Assembly (NCBI GenBank): GCA_004000515.1
Contig: CP034537.1
Coordinates: 1,860,001 to 1,924,000, forward strand
From: Pseudomonas poae
GTDB lineage: Bacteria; Pseudomonadota; Gammaproteobacteria; Pseudomonadales; Pseudomonadaceae
DNA: 64,000 nucleotides
Direction: 5' to 3'
The position numbers and the translations under genes are program-made. The notes under the pieces are model-generated. The model saw only the letters and a program-made list of their open reading frames with translations. It made no database searches and was not told where the DNA came from. Below are positions 1 through 10,749 of this stretch, piece after piece (position 1 is the stretch's first letter; each line of letters starts with the position of its first letter).

Positions 1-372
1 CGTCGTACGGCCTTCGGTGAGGATTTTTACTTCGCTGCCTTGATGCACCAAACCCGTATGAACCGCCGCCGCCGCACAGGCCTGGGCGAGATTGGTCGAG
101 CCCAGTATCAATTCGCCCCATATGCCGGTTGAGCGCACTTCGGTCAGGTGCCCGATGGTGGCACCGCCGAACGGATCCTGGGCGGCGGCGGCCATTTCGT
201 TGGCGATGTGAAAGCAGGCCTCGCGGGGTACCCAGGCCTCGGGGTTTTGAAACACGTGGGGGGAAATACCAAAGCGCCGGAAGAACTCCAGCGGCGACAC
301 TCCGCGCATGCTCAGGTAGGGGGCGATTTGCCGAAGCGTACTGAGTTTGATCGCTGGCGCGGCATTCGTCAT
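1..372 (-). CDS. AraC-family transcriptional regulator, N-terminal part (cut by window edge)
   Basis: The reading frame is open for 124 codons from ATG at 372 to the window edge. The visible protein starts MTNAAPAIKLS and contains a block like the variable N-terminal domain of AraC regulators of the arabinose-binding type (LSMRGVSPLEFFRRFGIS, then GGATIGHLTEVRSTGIWGE around residues 69-87). The C-terminal helix-turn-helix domain would lie outside the window, so DNA binding is inferred from the family. The target is unknown. It is convergent with nothing visible and is separated from rhlE by the rhlE terminator. Confidence 0.7.
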   Translation of the reverse strand, partial: MTNAAPAIKLSTLRQIAPYLSMRGVSPLEFFRRFGISPHVFQNPEAWVPREACFHIANEMAAAAQDPFGGATIGHLTEVRSTGIWGELILGSTNLAQACAAAAVHTGLVHQGSEVKILTEGRTT

Positions 373-480
373 GAGTATCGTCCCAGCCATTCGGGGTCAG
401 TGATGGCACTGTTGGTGGCCAAGTAAACACGATGGTCGCGCCAGTGACAAGGTAATCTCTGGCGTCAAATGACAGGCACA

Positions 481-515
481 AAAAAGCCCCGACTCCTGCG
501 AGCCGGGGCTTTTTG
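481..515 (-). terminator. Rho-independent terminator of rhlE
   Basis: A GC-rich stem (GCCCCG at 487-492 paired with CGGGGC at 505-510) with a 12-nt loop is followed on the minus strand by six T (A481-486 on the plus strand). It lies just past the rhlE stop codon. The other side also has five T, so it could work in both directions. Confidence 0.85.
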
Positions 516-520
516 TTCAA

Positions 521-2411
521 CTAGCGGTTGCGTGTCAGCAGCGCTGGCTTCTCACCACGAGGACGGCCTGGCAGTTGATCCAACTGCTCGGGTGTCGGGA
601 AGCGATCCGCTTTCGACTCCTTGTGGATGATCTTCGGTGCCGGGCCGCCGCGCGGGTTCTGCACGGCCGGTTCGGACGAGCGAGGCTGGTCGTCACGGGC
701 TGGGCGGCGGTTGTTGCTACGTGAATCTTCACGACGGGCCTGGCCATCACGTGGCGCACCACTGCGTGGGCCGCTGCGCTTGGCAGGCGGCGTACCGGTG
801 GTACCGCCGCTGCTGTTACGCGGACCATTTTGGCGACCGCCTTGTGGCTGACCACCGCGTGGTGCGCCAGTACCGGCGCCCGCGCCCTGTGCCGGAGCAC
901 CTGGACGGCGGCCACGGCCTTGGGCCGGTTTGGCCTGGGGCACGTAGTCAACGCGGTTGCCGAAGTTATCCACGTCGTCGTCGAGGAACTCGTCCGGGGC
1001 GCGGTCGGCGGCGGCGCGTGGTGGTTGGCTCGGCTGGCGCTGTTCGCGGGCCGGGGTACCTTCACGTGGCTTTTGTTCGCGGGCTGGGCGTTCGCCACGG
1101 CCGTTGGTAGGCGCTTTTCCTTGCCGCCTTTGTCTTTGCCCTTGTCGCGACGACCACCGCCACCACCGCCGCCGTTCGGGCCATCGCCCTTCGGACCGCG
1201 TGGGTTGCGTGGGTTACGTACGTCTGGACGCTCGCGGGCTTCTGGCTTTTCGGCCTCTACAGCGCTGGCATCGAAGCCCATCAGGTCGCCGTCGGCGATT
1301 TTCTGCTTGGTCATGCGCTCGATGCTTTTCAGCAGTTTTTCTTCGTCCGGTGCAACCAGGAAATGGCTTCACCCGAACGACCGGCACGGCCAGTACGGCC
1401 GATACGGTGCACATAGTCTTCATCGACGTTTGGCAGCTCGAAGTTGACTACGTGTGGCAACTGGTCGATGTCCAGGCCGCGGGCGGCTATATCGGTGGCA
1501 ACCAGGATACGCACGGTGCCGGCCTTGAAGTCGGCCAGGGCTTTGGTGCGCGCGTTCTGGCTCTTGTTGCCGTGGATGGCAACGGCGGTGAGGCCGTGCT
1601 TGTCCAGGTACTCGGCCAGGCGGTTGGCGCCGTGCTTGGTGCGGGTGAACACCAGCACCTGTTCCCAGGCGCCTGCGGTGATCAGGTGGGCGAGCAGCGC
1701 ACGCTTGTGGCTGGCGGCCAGGCGGAAGACGCGTTGCTCGATACGCTCGACCGTGGTGTTCGGCGGCGTGACTTCAATGCGTTCCGGGTTGTGCAGCAGC
1801 TTGCCGGCCAGGGCGGTGATGTCTTGGGAGAACGTTGCCGAGAACAGCAGGTTCTGACGTTTGGCCGGCAGGCGCGCGAGGACCTTTTTCACGTCATGGA
1901 CAAAGCCCATGTCGAGCATGCGGTCGGCTTCGTCCAGTACGAGAATTTCCACGTGGGACAGGTCGACACTGCCTTGGCCGCACAGGTCGAGCAAGCGACC
2001 CGGGCAGGCCACCAGCACGTCCACACCGCGGGACATGGCCTGAACCTGTGGGTTCATGCCGACGCCGCCGAAGATGCAGGCACTGACGAACTTCAAGTCG
2101 CGGGCATACAGCTTGAAGCTGTCGTGCACTTGGGCGGCGAGTTCGCGGGTAGGGGTCAGGACCAGAACGCGCGGTTGGCGCGGGCCGTGACGCTGGGATT
2201 TGTCCGGGTGACCGTTGGGAAACAACCGCTCCAGAATCGGGAGGGCGAAGCCGCCGGTTTTACCAGTACCTGTCTGAGCCGCAACCATCAGGTCGCGACC
2301 TTGCAACACGGCGGGAATGGCCCGCTGTTGCACCGGAGTAGGCTCGGTATAGCCCGCTGCCTCGATGGCGCGGACTAAAGCCTCGGAGAGACCGAGGGAA
2401 GCAAAGGACAT
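521..2411 (-). CDS. rhlE: DEAD-box ATP-dependent RNA helicase RhlE (two apparent 1-base deletions)
   Basis: RNA helicase that unwinds short duplexes in RNA metabolism and ribosome assembly. Motif I AQTGTGKT is at residues 45-52, DEAD at 160-163, SAT at 191-193, and [10 protein letters not shown] closes the helicase core. A long basic, low-complexity C-terminal tail rich in Gly, Arg and Pro follows, as in Pseudomonas RhlE. The frame is lost in the run GG at 1359-1360 (core end: EAIS should continue LVAPDEEK) and in TTTT at 1115-1118 (tail). Adding one base at each gives a continuous protein of about 630 residues, so these look like sequencing errors. Start chosen at [10 protein letters not shown], which matches family N-termini. 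Confidence 0.88.
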
Positions 2412-2617
2412 GAGTAATCCTGTTTTAGTTAGGGCTTGGCCCAAAGGGATAATCTTGCCGGGCGTGAATGACGCTTAGGGGAGCGTTATCCCGTCCGGTC
2501 CTGCTGCGTCTGGCGGGCACTCCACCGGCTCGCGCGGGCTGAAAGCTGCGCAGTAGCTGGGTTGGGTGCCTTTTTCAAGACTTCAGCGGCCGGGCGTAAG
2601 CCTGGCGGAAAGGCCGG

Positions 2618-2626
2618 AGTATAACA
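2618..2626 (-). promoter_or_regulatory. Probable extended -10 promoter of rhlE
   Basis: Read on the minus strand the sequence is TGTTATACT, a close match to an extended -10 (TGnTATAAT), with no clear -35 needed. It would start a leader of about 200 nt before the rhlE start codon at 2411. This is a pattern match only. Confidence 0.45.
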
Positions 2627-2632
2627 GAGCAA

Positions 2633-3424
2633 TCACCGCGCGCTGCTTTCCTGCTGCTCAACGGTGTGTCCGGAGGCCGTATTTGCTTGAAATCCACCGT
2701 ATTTGGCGCTCAAGGCGGCGTAGGCCGGCTCTTGTTTGAAGCGCTTGAGTTCAGCGGCAAAGCGTTGCACCAGCAGGTCCATGCCGGCGCCACGGCGTAC
2801 CGCCAGGAATTGCTGCTGCCGGCTGACCACGACGGGTGCCTGGCTGACTTTGTCTTCCAGGCCCATTTCCTTGAGCACATGCTGGCCGACGCGGCGGTCG
2901 GTGATCACCAGATCGATACGTCCGAGCAGCAATTTGCCGAAGTTGGCTTCGTGGCTGGGTGCCGGTTCGCGGTGGAACAGGGTGGAATCGGCGAAGGGTG
3001 AGCCGTACAGGTAGCCCGGCGAGGTGCCGACGGTCAGGTTGTGCAGGTCTTCGAGGGTTTGGGCGGGGTGTGGGCGCTCGTTGGCGTAGTACAGCACGAA
3101 CTCCACTTCCGACAACGGTTCGCTCGGATAGAGCAACAGGGTGTCGCGGTCGTGGCTGTGGAAAATATCCAGCGCGCCGTCGGCGTTACCTTGGTCGAGC
3201 ATCGCCAGGCAGCGTTTCCAGGGCAGGAACTGCCATTCAACGTCCACGCCCAGGCGCTGGAACACCGTCACTGTGGTTTCGTAATCCAGACCGCGCATCG
3301 TGCCGTGGTCATCGTAGACGTAGGGGGCCCAGGGCTCGGTGACAATGCGCAATTTCTCGCCATAAGCGGCCAGGCTCAGGCAAGTAAAAAGCGCAGCGGT
3401 CAACAGCTTCAAAAGGGCGGGCAT
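2633..3424 (-). CDS. Periplasmic solute-binding protein, family 3 type
   Basis: A 263-residue protein with a clear signal peptide (MPALLKLLTAALFTCLSLAAYG, cleavage near residue 22). The mature part begins with the amino-acid-binding-protein pattern KLRIVTEPWAPYVY and has MRGLDYETTVTVFQRLGV and a glycine-rich second lobe. It probably binds a small polar solute in the periplasm. No permease or ATPase gene adjoins it, so it is either an orphan receptor or shares a transporter encoded elsewhere. It ends very close to the rhlE promoter. Confidence 0.75.
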   Translation of the reverse strand: MPALLKLLTAALFTCLSLAAYGEKLRIVTEPWAPYVYDDHGTMRGLDYETTVTVFQRLGVDVEWQFLPWKRCLAMLDQGNADGALDIFHSHDRDTLLLYPSEPLSEVEFVLYYANERPHPAQTLEDLHNLTVGTSPGYLYGSPFADSTLFHREPAPSHEANFGKLLLGRIDLVITDRRVGQHVLKEMGLEDKVSQAPVVVSRQQQFLAVRRGAGMDLLVQRFAAELKRFKQEPAYAALSAKYGGFQANTASGHTVEQQESSAR

Positions 3425-3487
3425 GCCCTGAGGTTACGACGCTCCTGCATGAAAGAGAAGCTCTGGCACGCGTATCCGCAGGCGGTG

Positions 3488-4570
3488 CTATTTAGCTCCT
3501 GAGGTCATCAGGTGTTCGTAGATGGCAGCGCGCCGCTCGCCCAGAATCATGCGCACCAGGGGGCTGGCGAACCAGTGCTCCAGTTGGTGGGCGTCGACCG
3601 GGCTTTTCTGGCGCTCTTCCTGATTTTGCCGAGCCTTGTCCCACCAAACCGGGCCACAGGCTTGGTCGAACTCGTTTTCGTGTTCGTAGCAGCCGTAGAG
3701 AATCTCGCGGATGAACTGCTGCTTGCGCTTGGGCAGCGCCAGGGTAATCAGCTTGTACATCAGGCGTTGCAGGCGTGGCGGGCGGGGCAGGTGGGCGGAG
3801 ACCTTGCGGGTGTCGGCCAGGGCGGCGGTGTTGACCGGGTCGGCCGCGTGCTTGTTGATCCACGCTTTAACCTTGGCGCGGAACAACTGCTTGCGGCTCC
3901 AATAGTGGTGGATCAGGTCCGGGCACTGGCGCACGTTGACTGTGCGATAGGCCGCGACCGATAGACAGAACTCCTCCAGGGTGTAGGCGCCGCCCGCGAG
4001 CAGATACAGGTCGTCCATCAGTTGGATGGAGTGATCCAGCAGGTGCGCGTCTTCTCGGGCCAGGCCCATGACGCCGGAGTTGAGCAACGACATGTTGTCA
4101 TCGGCCAGGCCCTTGTCTGCCAGCACCTTGGCCAGCGCGCTGTACAGCACGCTTTCACGGTTGTCGCCGTACTTGGCGTGGAACGCGTTGCACAGCACGG
4201 TGCCGGGTGATACGCGTTCGAACAGCGCCATGGGTGAGTCATGGAAAAACGTGTCGGTGTCGATCAGCAGCGCGCGTTCCGAGGTTTCAAGCACCTGGCG
4301 CAACAGCACGTGTTTGGTCCGGAAATGATAGCCGTGGGGCTCGCTCCAGCGTTTACGGGTGGCTTCATCCAGCGTGTGGACCTGCACCGGCAAGTCGCGG
4401 TAAGGCTCGGGGTTGTCGCTGAATACCTGGATGTCGAGTGGCAGATTCTGAGTGCCGCCCAGATGCGCCAGGGCACTGGCGATGCTGAATACCGCTTCCT
4501 GATGGTAAGTCTCGGCGCCAAAAACCAGGTAAACCAGTTGCGGGCGTTGAGTCGTGGACGCTGTATTCAT
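3488..4570 (-). CDS. Glycosyltransferase-like protein of unknown substrate
   Basis: A 360-residue soluble protein without signal peptide. The N-terminal part (YLVFGAETYHQEAVFSIAS) and an acidic DTD motif in LLIDTDTFFHDS resemble the nucleotide-diphospho-sugar (GT-A) fold, in which DxD binds the metal-sugar nucleotide. A conserved-looking NSGVMGLAR segment fits a GT-A acceptor-side loop. The C-terminal third is basic and rich in Trp and Arg. No polysaccharide or LPS genes adjoin it, so the substrate is unknown. The fold call is by motif only. Confidence 0.5.
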   Translation of the reverse strand: MNTASTTQRPQLVYLVFGAETYHQEAVFSIASALAHLGGTQNLPLDIQVFSDNPEPYRDLPVQVHTLDEATRKRWSEPHGYHFRTKHVLLRQVLETSERALLIDTDTFFHDSPMALFERVSPGTVLCNAFHAKYGDNRESVLYSALAKVLADKGLADDNMSLLNSGVMGLAREDAHLLDHSIQLMDDLYLLAGGAYTLEEFCLSVAAYRTVNVRQCPDLIHHYWSRKQLFRAKVKAWINKHAADPVNTAALADTRKVSAHLPRPPRLQRLMYKLITLALPKRKQQFIREILYGCYEHENEFDQACGPVWWDKARQNQEERQKSPVDAHQLEHWFASPLVRMILGERRAAIYEHLMTSGAK

Positions 4571-4605
4571 TTACTGCTGGCTTCCTTTCCGGTGGGGATA
4601 AAAAC

Positions 4606-4635
4606 AAAAAAAGGCCCCCGTATAAACGAGGGCCT
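4606..4635 (-). terminator. Rho-independent terminator downstream of metF
   Basis: On the minus strand a stem AGGCCC...GGGCCT with a short AT-rich loop is followed by seven T. It lies about 20 nt past the metF stop and separates it from the glycosyltransferase-like gene. Confidence 0.85.
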
Positions 4636-4655
4636 GGATGCTGCTTGAACAAACC

Positions 4656-5501
4656 TCAGCGTGGCAGCTTGAGATTGTTCCAGATTGCGAGGCTCGGCTC
4701 AGCCTGGTTCAGGGTATAGAAGTGCAACCCTGGCGCGCCACCTTGCAACAAACTTTCACACATTTCTGTGATGACCTGCTCACCGAACGCCTGGATGCTC
4801 TTGACGTCGTCGCCGTAGGCTTCCAGTTGTTTGCGCACCCAGCGTGGGATTTCGGCGCCGCAAGCGTCGGAAAAACGCGCGAGCTTGCTGTAGTTGGTGA
4901 TCGGCATGATGCCCGGCACGATGGGGATATTCACGCCCATGGCCCGTACACGCTCGACAAAGTAGAAGTAGCTGTCGGCGTTGAAGAAGTACTGGGTGAT
5001 CGCACTGTCGGCACCGGCGTTGGCCTTTCGCACGAAGTTCTGCAGGTCTTCTTCGAAGTTGCGTGCCTGTGGGTGCATCTCCGGGTAAGCCGCCACTTCG
5101 ATATGGAAGTGGTCGCCGCTTTCTTCGCGGATGAAGCTCACCAGGTCGTTGGCGTAGCGCAGCTCACCGCTGGCCATGCCCATGCCGGACGGCAGGTCGC
5201 CACGCAGGGCAACAATGCGCTTGATGCCGGCTTGCTCGTATTGGGTCAGCAGGCCGCGCAGGTCGTCCTTGCTGTCGCCCACGCACGAAAGGTGCGGAGC
5301 GGCGGGAACTTTGACTTGGCTTTCCAGCTGCAGCACGGTGTTGATCGTGCGGTCACGGGTCGAGCCGCCGGCGCCGTAGGTGCAGGAAAAGAAGTCGGGG
5401 TTGTAGCTGGCCAACTGCGTAGCAGTCGCCATCAGTTTTTCATGCCCAGCATCGGTCTTGGTCGGGAAGAACTCGAAGCTGTAGCGACGGTCTTGGGACA
5501 T
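4656..5501 (-). CDS. metF: 5,10-methylenetetrahydrofolate reductase
   Basis: A 281-residue protein of normal MetF length. It reduces 5,10-methylene-THF to 5-methyl-THF with FAD and NAD(P)H, supplying the methyl group for methionine synthase. N-terminal YSFEFFPTKT contains the catalytic Glu region of the TIM barrel; CTYGAGGSTRDRT and the FAD-binding LRGDLP segment are present. It lies downstream of ahcY on the same strand, with 176 nt containing a REPIN between them. Both belong to the SAM/methionine cycle, so co-transcription from the riboswitch-controlled ahcY promoter is plausible. Confidence 0.96.
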   Translation of the reverse strand: MSQDRRYSFEFFPTKTDAGHEKLMATATQLASYNPDFFSCTYGAGGSTRDRTINTVLQLESQVKVPAAPHLSCVGDSKDDLRGLLTQYEQAGIKRIVALRGDLPSGMGMASGELRYANDLVSFIREESGDHFHIEVAAYPEMHPQARNFEEDLQNFVRKANAGADSAITQYFFNADSYFYFVERVRAMGVNIPIVPGIMPITNYSKLARFSDACGAEIPRWVRKQLEAYGDDVKSIQAFGEQVITEMCESLLQGGAPGLHFYTLNQAEPSLAIWNNLKLPR

Positions 5502-5565
5502 GGTAATACCCTGGGAAACTCAAAAGCCTGAAAGGCGTACACAATCGATGCAGTCGCCGGGTTTC

Positions 5566-5653
5566 TGTGGGAGCCGGGCTTGCCCGCGATGCAGGCACCT
5601 CGGTGTGTCAGGCATACCGAGGTGATGCTATCGCAGGCAAGCCAGCTCCTACA
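5566..5653. repeat. REPIN (paired REP hairpin) between ahcY and metF
   Basis: Left arm TGTGGGAGCCGGGCTTGCCC and right arm GGCAAGCCAGCTCCTACA are inverted around a variable centre that has its own inverted repeat (CACCTCGGT/ACCGAGGTG). The tips belong to the common Pseudomonas REP type seen throughout the window. Confidence 0.85.
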
Positions 5654-5677
5654 TCAAAACTGGCGGCTGCAGGCCGA

Positions 5678-7818
<2,141 letters not shown>

Positions 7819-7854
7819 TCCTGCCGGGCCAGTGAACGCTCGTGACGGGCGACA

Positions 7855-7893
7855 GGTCGTACCTGAACAACACCCTCCTGTTCAGGTACGACC
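7855..7893 (+). repeat. Perfect 15-bp inverted repeat abutting a start codon
   Basis: GGTCGTACCTGAACA (7855-7869) and TGTTCAGGTACGACC (7879-7893) are exact reverse complements around a 9-nt loop. The right arm ends at the base before ATG at 7894, so in RNA it would be a very stable hairpin covering the translation start region. There is no poly-T, so it is not a standard terminator. It might regulate translation of the next gene. Confidence 0.7.
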
Positions 7894-8780
7894 ATGGCCA
7901 CGCAAGAAGACGGCAAGACCCCCAACCTGTCGCAGGAAGAGCAGCAGGACGTCGACAAGAACCAGCCACCCGCGCGGCGGTGCTGCATGAAATCATCCGC
8001 ACCCAGGGCGACCAGGAGCTGGAGCGCAACGTAGCGGCGCTGTGGTGGTCGGCGCTGGCCGCTGGCCTGACCATGGGCCTCTCGCTGATGGGCATGGGCC
8101 TGCTCAACTCGCGGCTGCCAGACGGTGAGGGGTTCAAGGTGATCGCCAGCTTCGGCTACTGCGCGGGCTTCCTCGCTGTGATCCTGGCGCGCCAGCAACT
8201 GTTCACCGAAAACACCCTGACCGCTGTGCTGCCGGTGATGAGCAAACCCACGCTGGCGAATGCCGGGCGTTTGCTACGGCTGTGGACGGTGGTGCTGGTG
8301 GGCAATTTGTGCGGCACCTTGCTGGTGGCGTACGTGATGCTGCACCTGCCGATTTTTGATACCAAGACTGACCTGGCTTTTCTGGAGATCGGGCGCAAGG
8401 TCATGGAAAACGACCCGGGCCAGATGTTTGCCAAGGGCATCGTTTCTGGCTGGATGATCGCCACCATGGTGTGGATGATCCCGTCGATGGAAAGCGCCAA
8501 GATGTTCATCATCATCCTGATCACCTACCTGATGGCCCTAGGCGACTTCACCCACATCGTGGTGGGTTCGGCGGAAGTGTCGTACCTGGTGTTTGCCGGC
8601 GAGTTGCCGTGGAAGGATTTTTGGCAGGTGTTCGCCGGGCCCACGCTGGCGGGCAATATCATCGGCGGCAGTTTTATCTTTGCGCTGATCAGCCATGCGC
8701 AGATTCGCAGTGAAAGCAGTTTGCCGGGCCAGGCTGCTGCGGACCCTAGGCATCCGCAGCAGATCAAAAAGGGTCAGTGA
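7894..8780 (+). CDS. yfdC: YfdC-like formate/nitrite-transporter-family membrane protein (1-base deletion)
   Basis: Inner-membrane protein of the FNT family, similar to E. coli YfdC over its length: ERNVAALWWSALAAGLTMG, ARQQLFTENTLTAVLPVM, a long hydrophobic core of about six helices, and FALISHAQIR near the end. Substrate unknown. The hydrophilic N-terminus from ATG 7894 (MATQEDGKTPNL) goes out of frame at CCC 7967-7969; one extra C restores QPPRAAVLHEII and gives about 295 residues. It overlaps the antiporter gene on the other strand by 7 nt at the 3' end. Confidence 0.83.
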
Positions 8781-10033
8781 TGCTCAGGCGCGACCTGGGG
8801 CTCGTCCCGGGTCACGCGCTTGACCAACTTGCCGATGCTCAGGCCCTGCAACAGGATCGACGACAGCACCACGATGTAGGTGATGCTCAGCAGCAGGTCA
8901 CGTTCCGGGCCCAGCGGCAACGCCAGGGCCAGGGCAACCGACACACCGCCGCGCAGGCCGCCCCACGTAAGGATGCGGATGGTGCCGCGCGGCACTGTGC
9001 GCCAGCGACGTAGCAGCAAGATCGCCGGCGCCACCGTCAGCAGGCGCGAGAGCAGGATCGCTACCGCCAGCAAGCTGGCTGCGAACACGTGCAGCCAGTT
9101 GAACGGCAACAGCAGCAATTCCATGCCGATCAGCGCAAACAGCAAGGCGTTGAGCATGTCATCGAGCAATTCCCAAAAACCGTCGAGGTAGCGGCGGGTC
9201 ATGTCGTTCATCGCCAGCTTGCGCCCCAGGTTGCCGATGATCAGGCCCGCGACCACCATCGCAATCGGTGCAGAGACATGCAGTTCAGTGGCCATCGCCG
9301 AGCCGCCGATCACCAGGGCGAGGGTCAGCATCACTTCGATCTGGTGCTGCTCGATGCTCTTGATCATCAGGTACACCAGATAGCCGATCAAGCCACCGAA
9401 CACCACGCCGCCAATCGCCTCATGGGCGAACAGCATAGCCGTGGCGCCTACCGTTGGGGTTTCGCCCAGCTGTGCAATGCCCAGCAACACGGTAAACACC
9501 ACCACTGCCGTGCCGTCGTTGAACAGCGACTCGCCGACGATAGTGGTTTTCAGCGGTTTGGAGGCGTTGGCGGTACGCAGTACGCCGAGCACCGCAATTG
9601 GGTCGGTGGGCGAGATCAGTGCACCGAACAGCAGGCAGTAGAGGAAGCTCACATGCCAGCCAAACAGGGCAAAGATGTAGTAGGCCAAGCTGCCGATGAC
9701 CACGGTGGCGATCAATACGCCGAAGGTCGCCAGCAGGCCGATGGGCCAGCGGTAACTGCGCAGGTCACTCAGGTTGACGTGCAAGGCGCCGGCGAACAGC
9801 AGGAACGAGAGCATCCAGTTCATCAGCAAGTCGCCGAAGTCGATCTGGCCGATCAATTGCTGGATGCGTTCTTCCAGGCCTGGGTAGCCGAGCACGCTCA
9901 GGCCTTGCAGGATCAGGGAAAACAGCAGGGCCGTGACCATTACGCCGATAGTGGGCGGCAGGCCGATAAAGCGGAAGTTCACATAAGTGAGTAGGGTGGT
10001 GAGGCAAATAAAGGCGGCGACAAGTTCAAGCAT
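8774..10033 (-). CDS. Na+/H+ antiporter, CPA1 (NhaP-like) family
   Basis: A 419-residue integral membrane protein with about 12 hydrophobic segments. The ALISPTDPIAVLGVL and GESLFNDGTAVVVF segments are the hallmark ion-binding and half-helix motifs of the CPA1 family. It probably exchanges cytoplasmic Na+ or K+ for H+ across the inner membrane. A short hydrophilic tail (KRVTRDEPQVAPEHH) follows. It is monocistronic and convergent with the YfdC-like gene. Confidence 0.9.
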   Translation of the reverse strand: MLELVAAFICLTTLLTYVNFRFIGLPPTIGVMVTALLFSLILQGLSVLGYPGLEERIQQLIGQIDFGDLLMNWMLSFLLFAGALHVNLSDLRSYRWPIGLLATFGVLIATVVIGSLAYYIFALFGWHVSFLYCLLFGALISPTDPIAVLGVLRTANASKPLKTTIVGESLFNDGTAVVVFTVLLGIAQLGETPTVGATAMLFAHEAIGGVVFGGLIGYLVYLMIKSIEQHQIEVMLTLALVIGGSAMATELHVSAPIAMVVAGLIIGNLGRKLAMNDMTRRYLDGFWELLDDMLNALLFALIGMELLLLPFNWLHVFAASLLAVAILLSRLLTVAPAILLLRRWRTVPRGTIRILTWGGLRGGVSVALALALPLGPERDLLLSITYIVVLSSILLQGLSIGKLVKRVTRDEPQVAPEHH

Positions 10034-10236
10034 CCGGGGTCCTTGGAGGTTCAGAAGTCAGTAATGGGGGGATGGACCGCAGCAGCGGCGCGATGTTGCA
10101 GGGCGAGGCGCAAAACACCGATAGAACCTTTCCAGGCATGACGGCTCATAGCGGTAAGTGCGGCTTGCCAGAATTGGTGCTAAAACTCTAATTTCTGTTT
10201 CAAATTAAACATAGAAAACTATAAAAGGAATCGGTG

Positions 10237-10623
10237 ATGACGGTAGCGTTCTGGTGTGTGTTGATTGCAATTTTCCTGCCTTACCTGTGCACGGGCGTCG
10301 CCAAGTTCAGTGGCGGCAAGTTCGGGCCGCGTCAGAACCATGATCCGCGTGCATTCCTGGAAACCCTCGAAGGGTTTGCCAAACGTGCCCACAGCGCGCA
10401 GCTCAACAGTTTCGAGGTTACCCCGGCGTTTGCTGCGGCGGTGATTATCGCGCACCTGGCCGGTACCGCCGAATTGGTGACCATCAATGTGCTGGCTGTG
10501 TTGTTTATCACCAGTCGCCTGCTGTACATCATTTGCTACCTGGCGGACTGGGCGATCCTGCGTTCGCTGGTGTGGTTCGTGGGGATGGCGTTGATTGCGA
10601 GTTTCTTCTTCGTCTCGATCTGA
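10237..10623 (+). CDS. MAPEG-family membrane protein
   Basis: A 128-residue protein with four hydrophobic helices. The pattern of basic loop residues (GPRQNHDPRAFLETLEG, AKRAHSAQLNSFE) matches the bacterial MAPEG family, which is related to membrane glutathione transferases. The enzymatic role is not known. Start at 10237, with AAGGA about 7 nt upstream; a GTG codon earlier is less well spaced. Confidence 0.8.
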   Translation: MTVAFWCVLIAIFLPYLCTGVAKFSGGKFGPRQNHDPRAFLETLEGFAKRAHSAQLNSFEVTPAFAAAVIIAHLAGTAELVTINVLAVLFITSRLLYIICYLADWAILRSLVWFVGMALIASFFFVSI

Positions 10624-10635
10624 AGATTGGCACGC

Positions 10636-10736
10636 CCCATTGTGGGAACTGGCTTGCCTGCGATAGCGGTGTATCTGCTAGCCGAGATGGCGACAGATGC
10701 GCCGCCATCGCGGGCAAGCCCGGCTCCCACATGGGG
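10636..10736. repeat. REPIN between MAPEG gene and mltA
   Basis: TGTGGGAACTGGCTTGCCTG at 10641 and the inverted arm GGGCAAGCCCGGCTCCCACA ending at 10731 flank a variable loop with its own inverted repeat. The outer CCCCAT/ATGGGG extends the stem. The two arms have different tip types (CTGGCTTGCC versus CGGGCTTGCC). Confidence 0.85.
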
Positions 10737-10749
10737 TCGGCGTTGTTCT

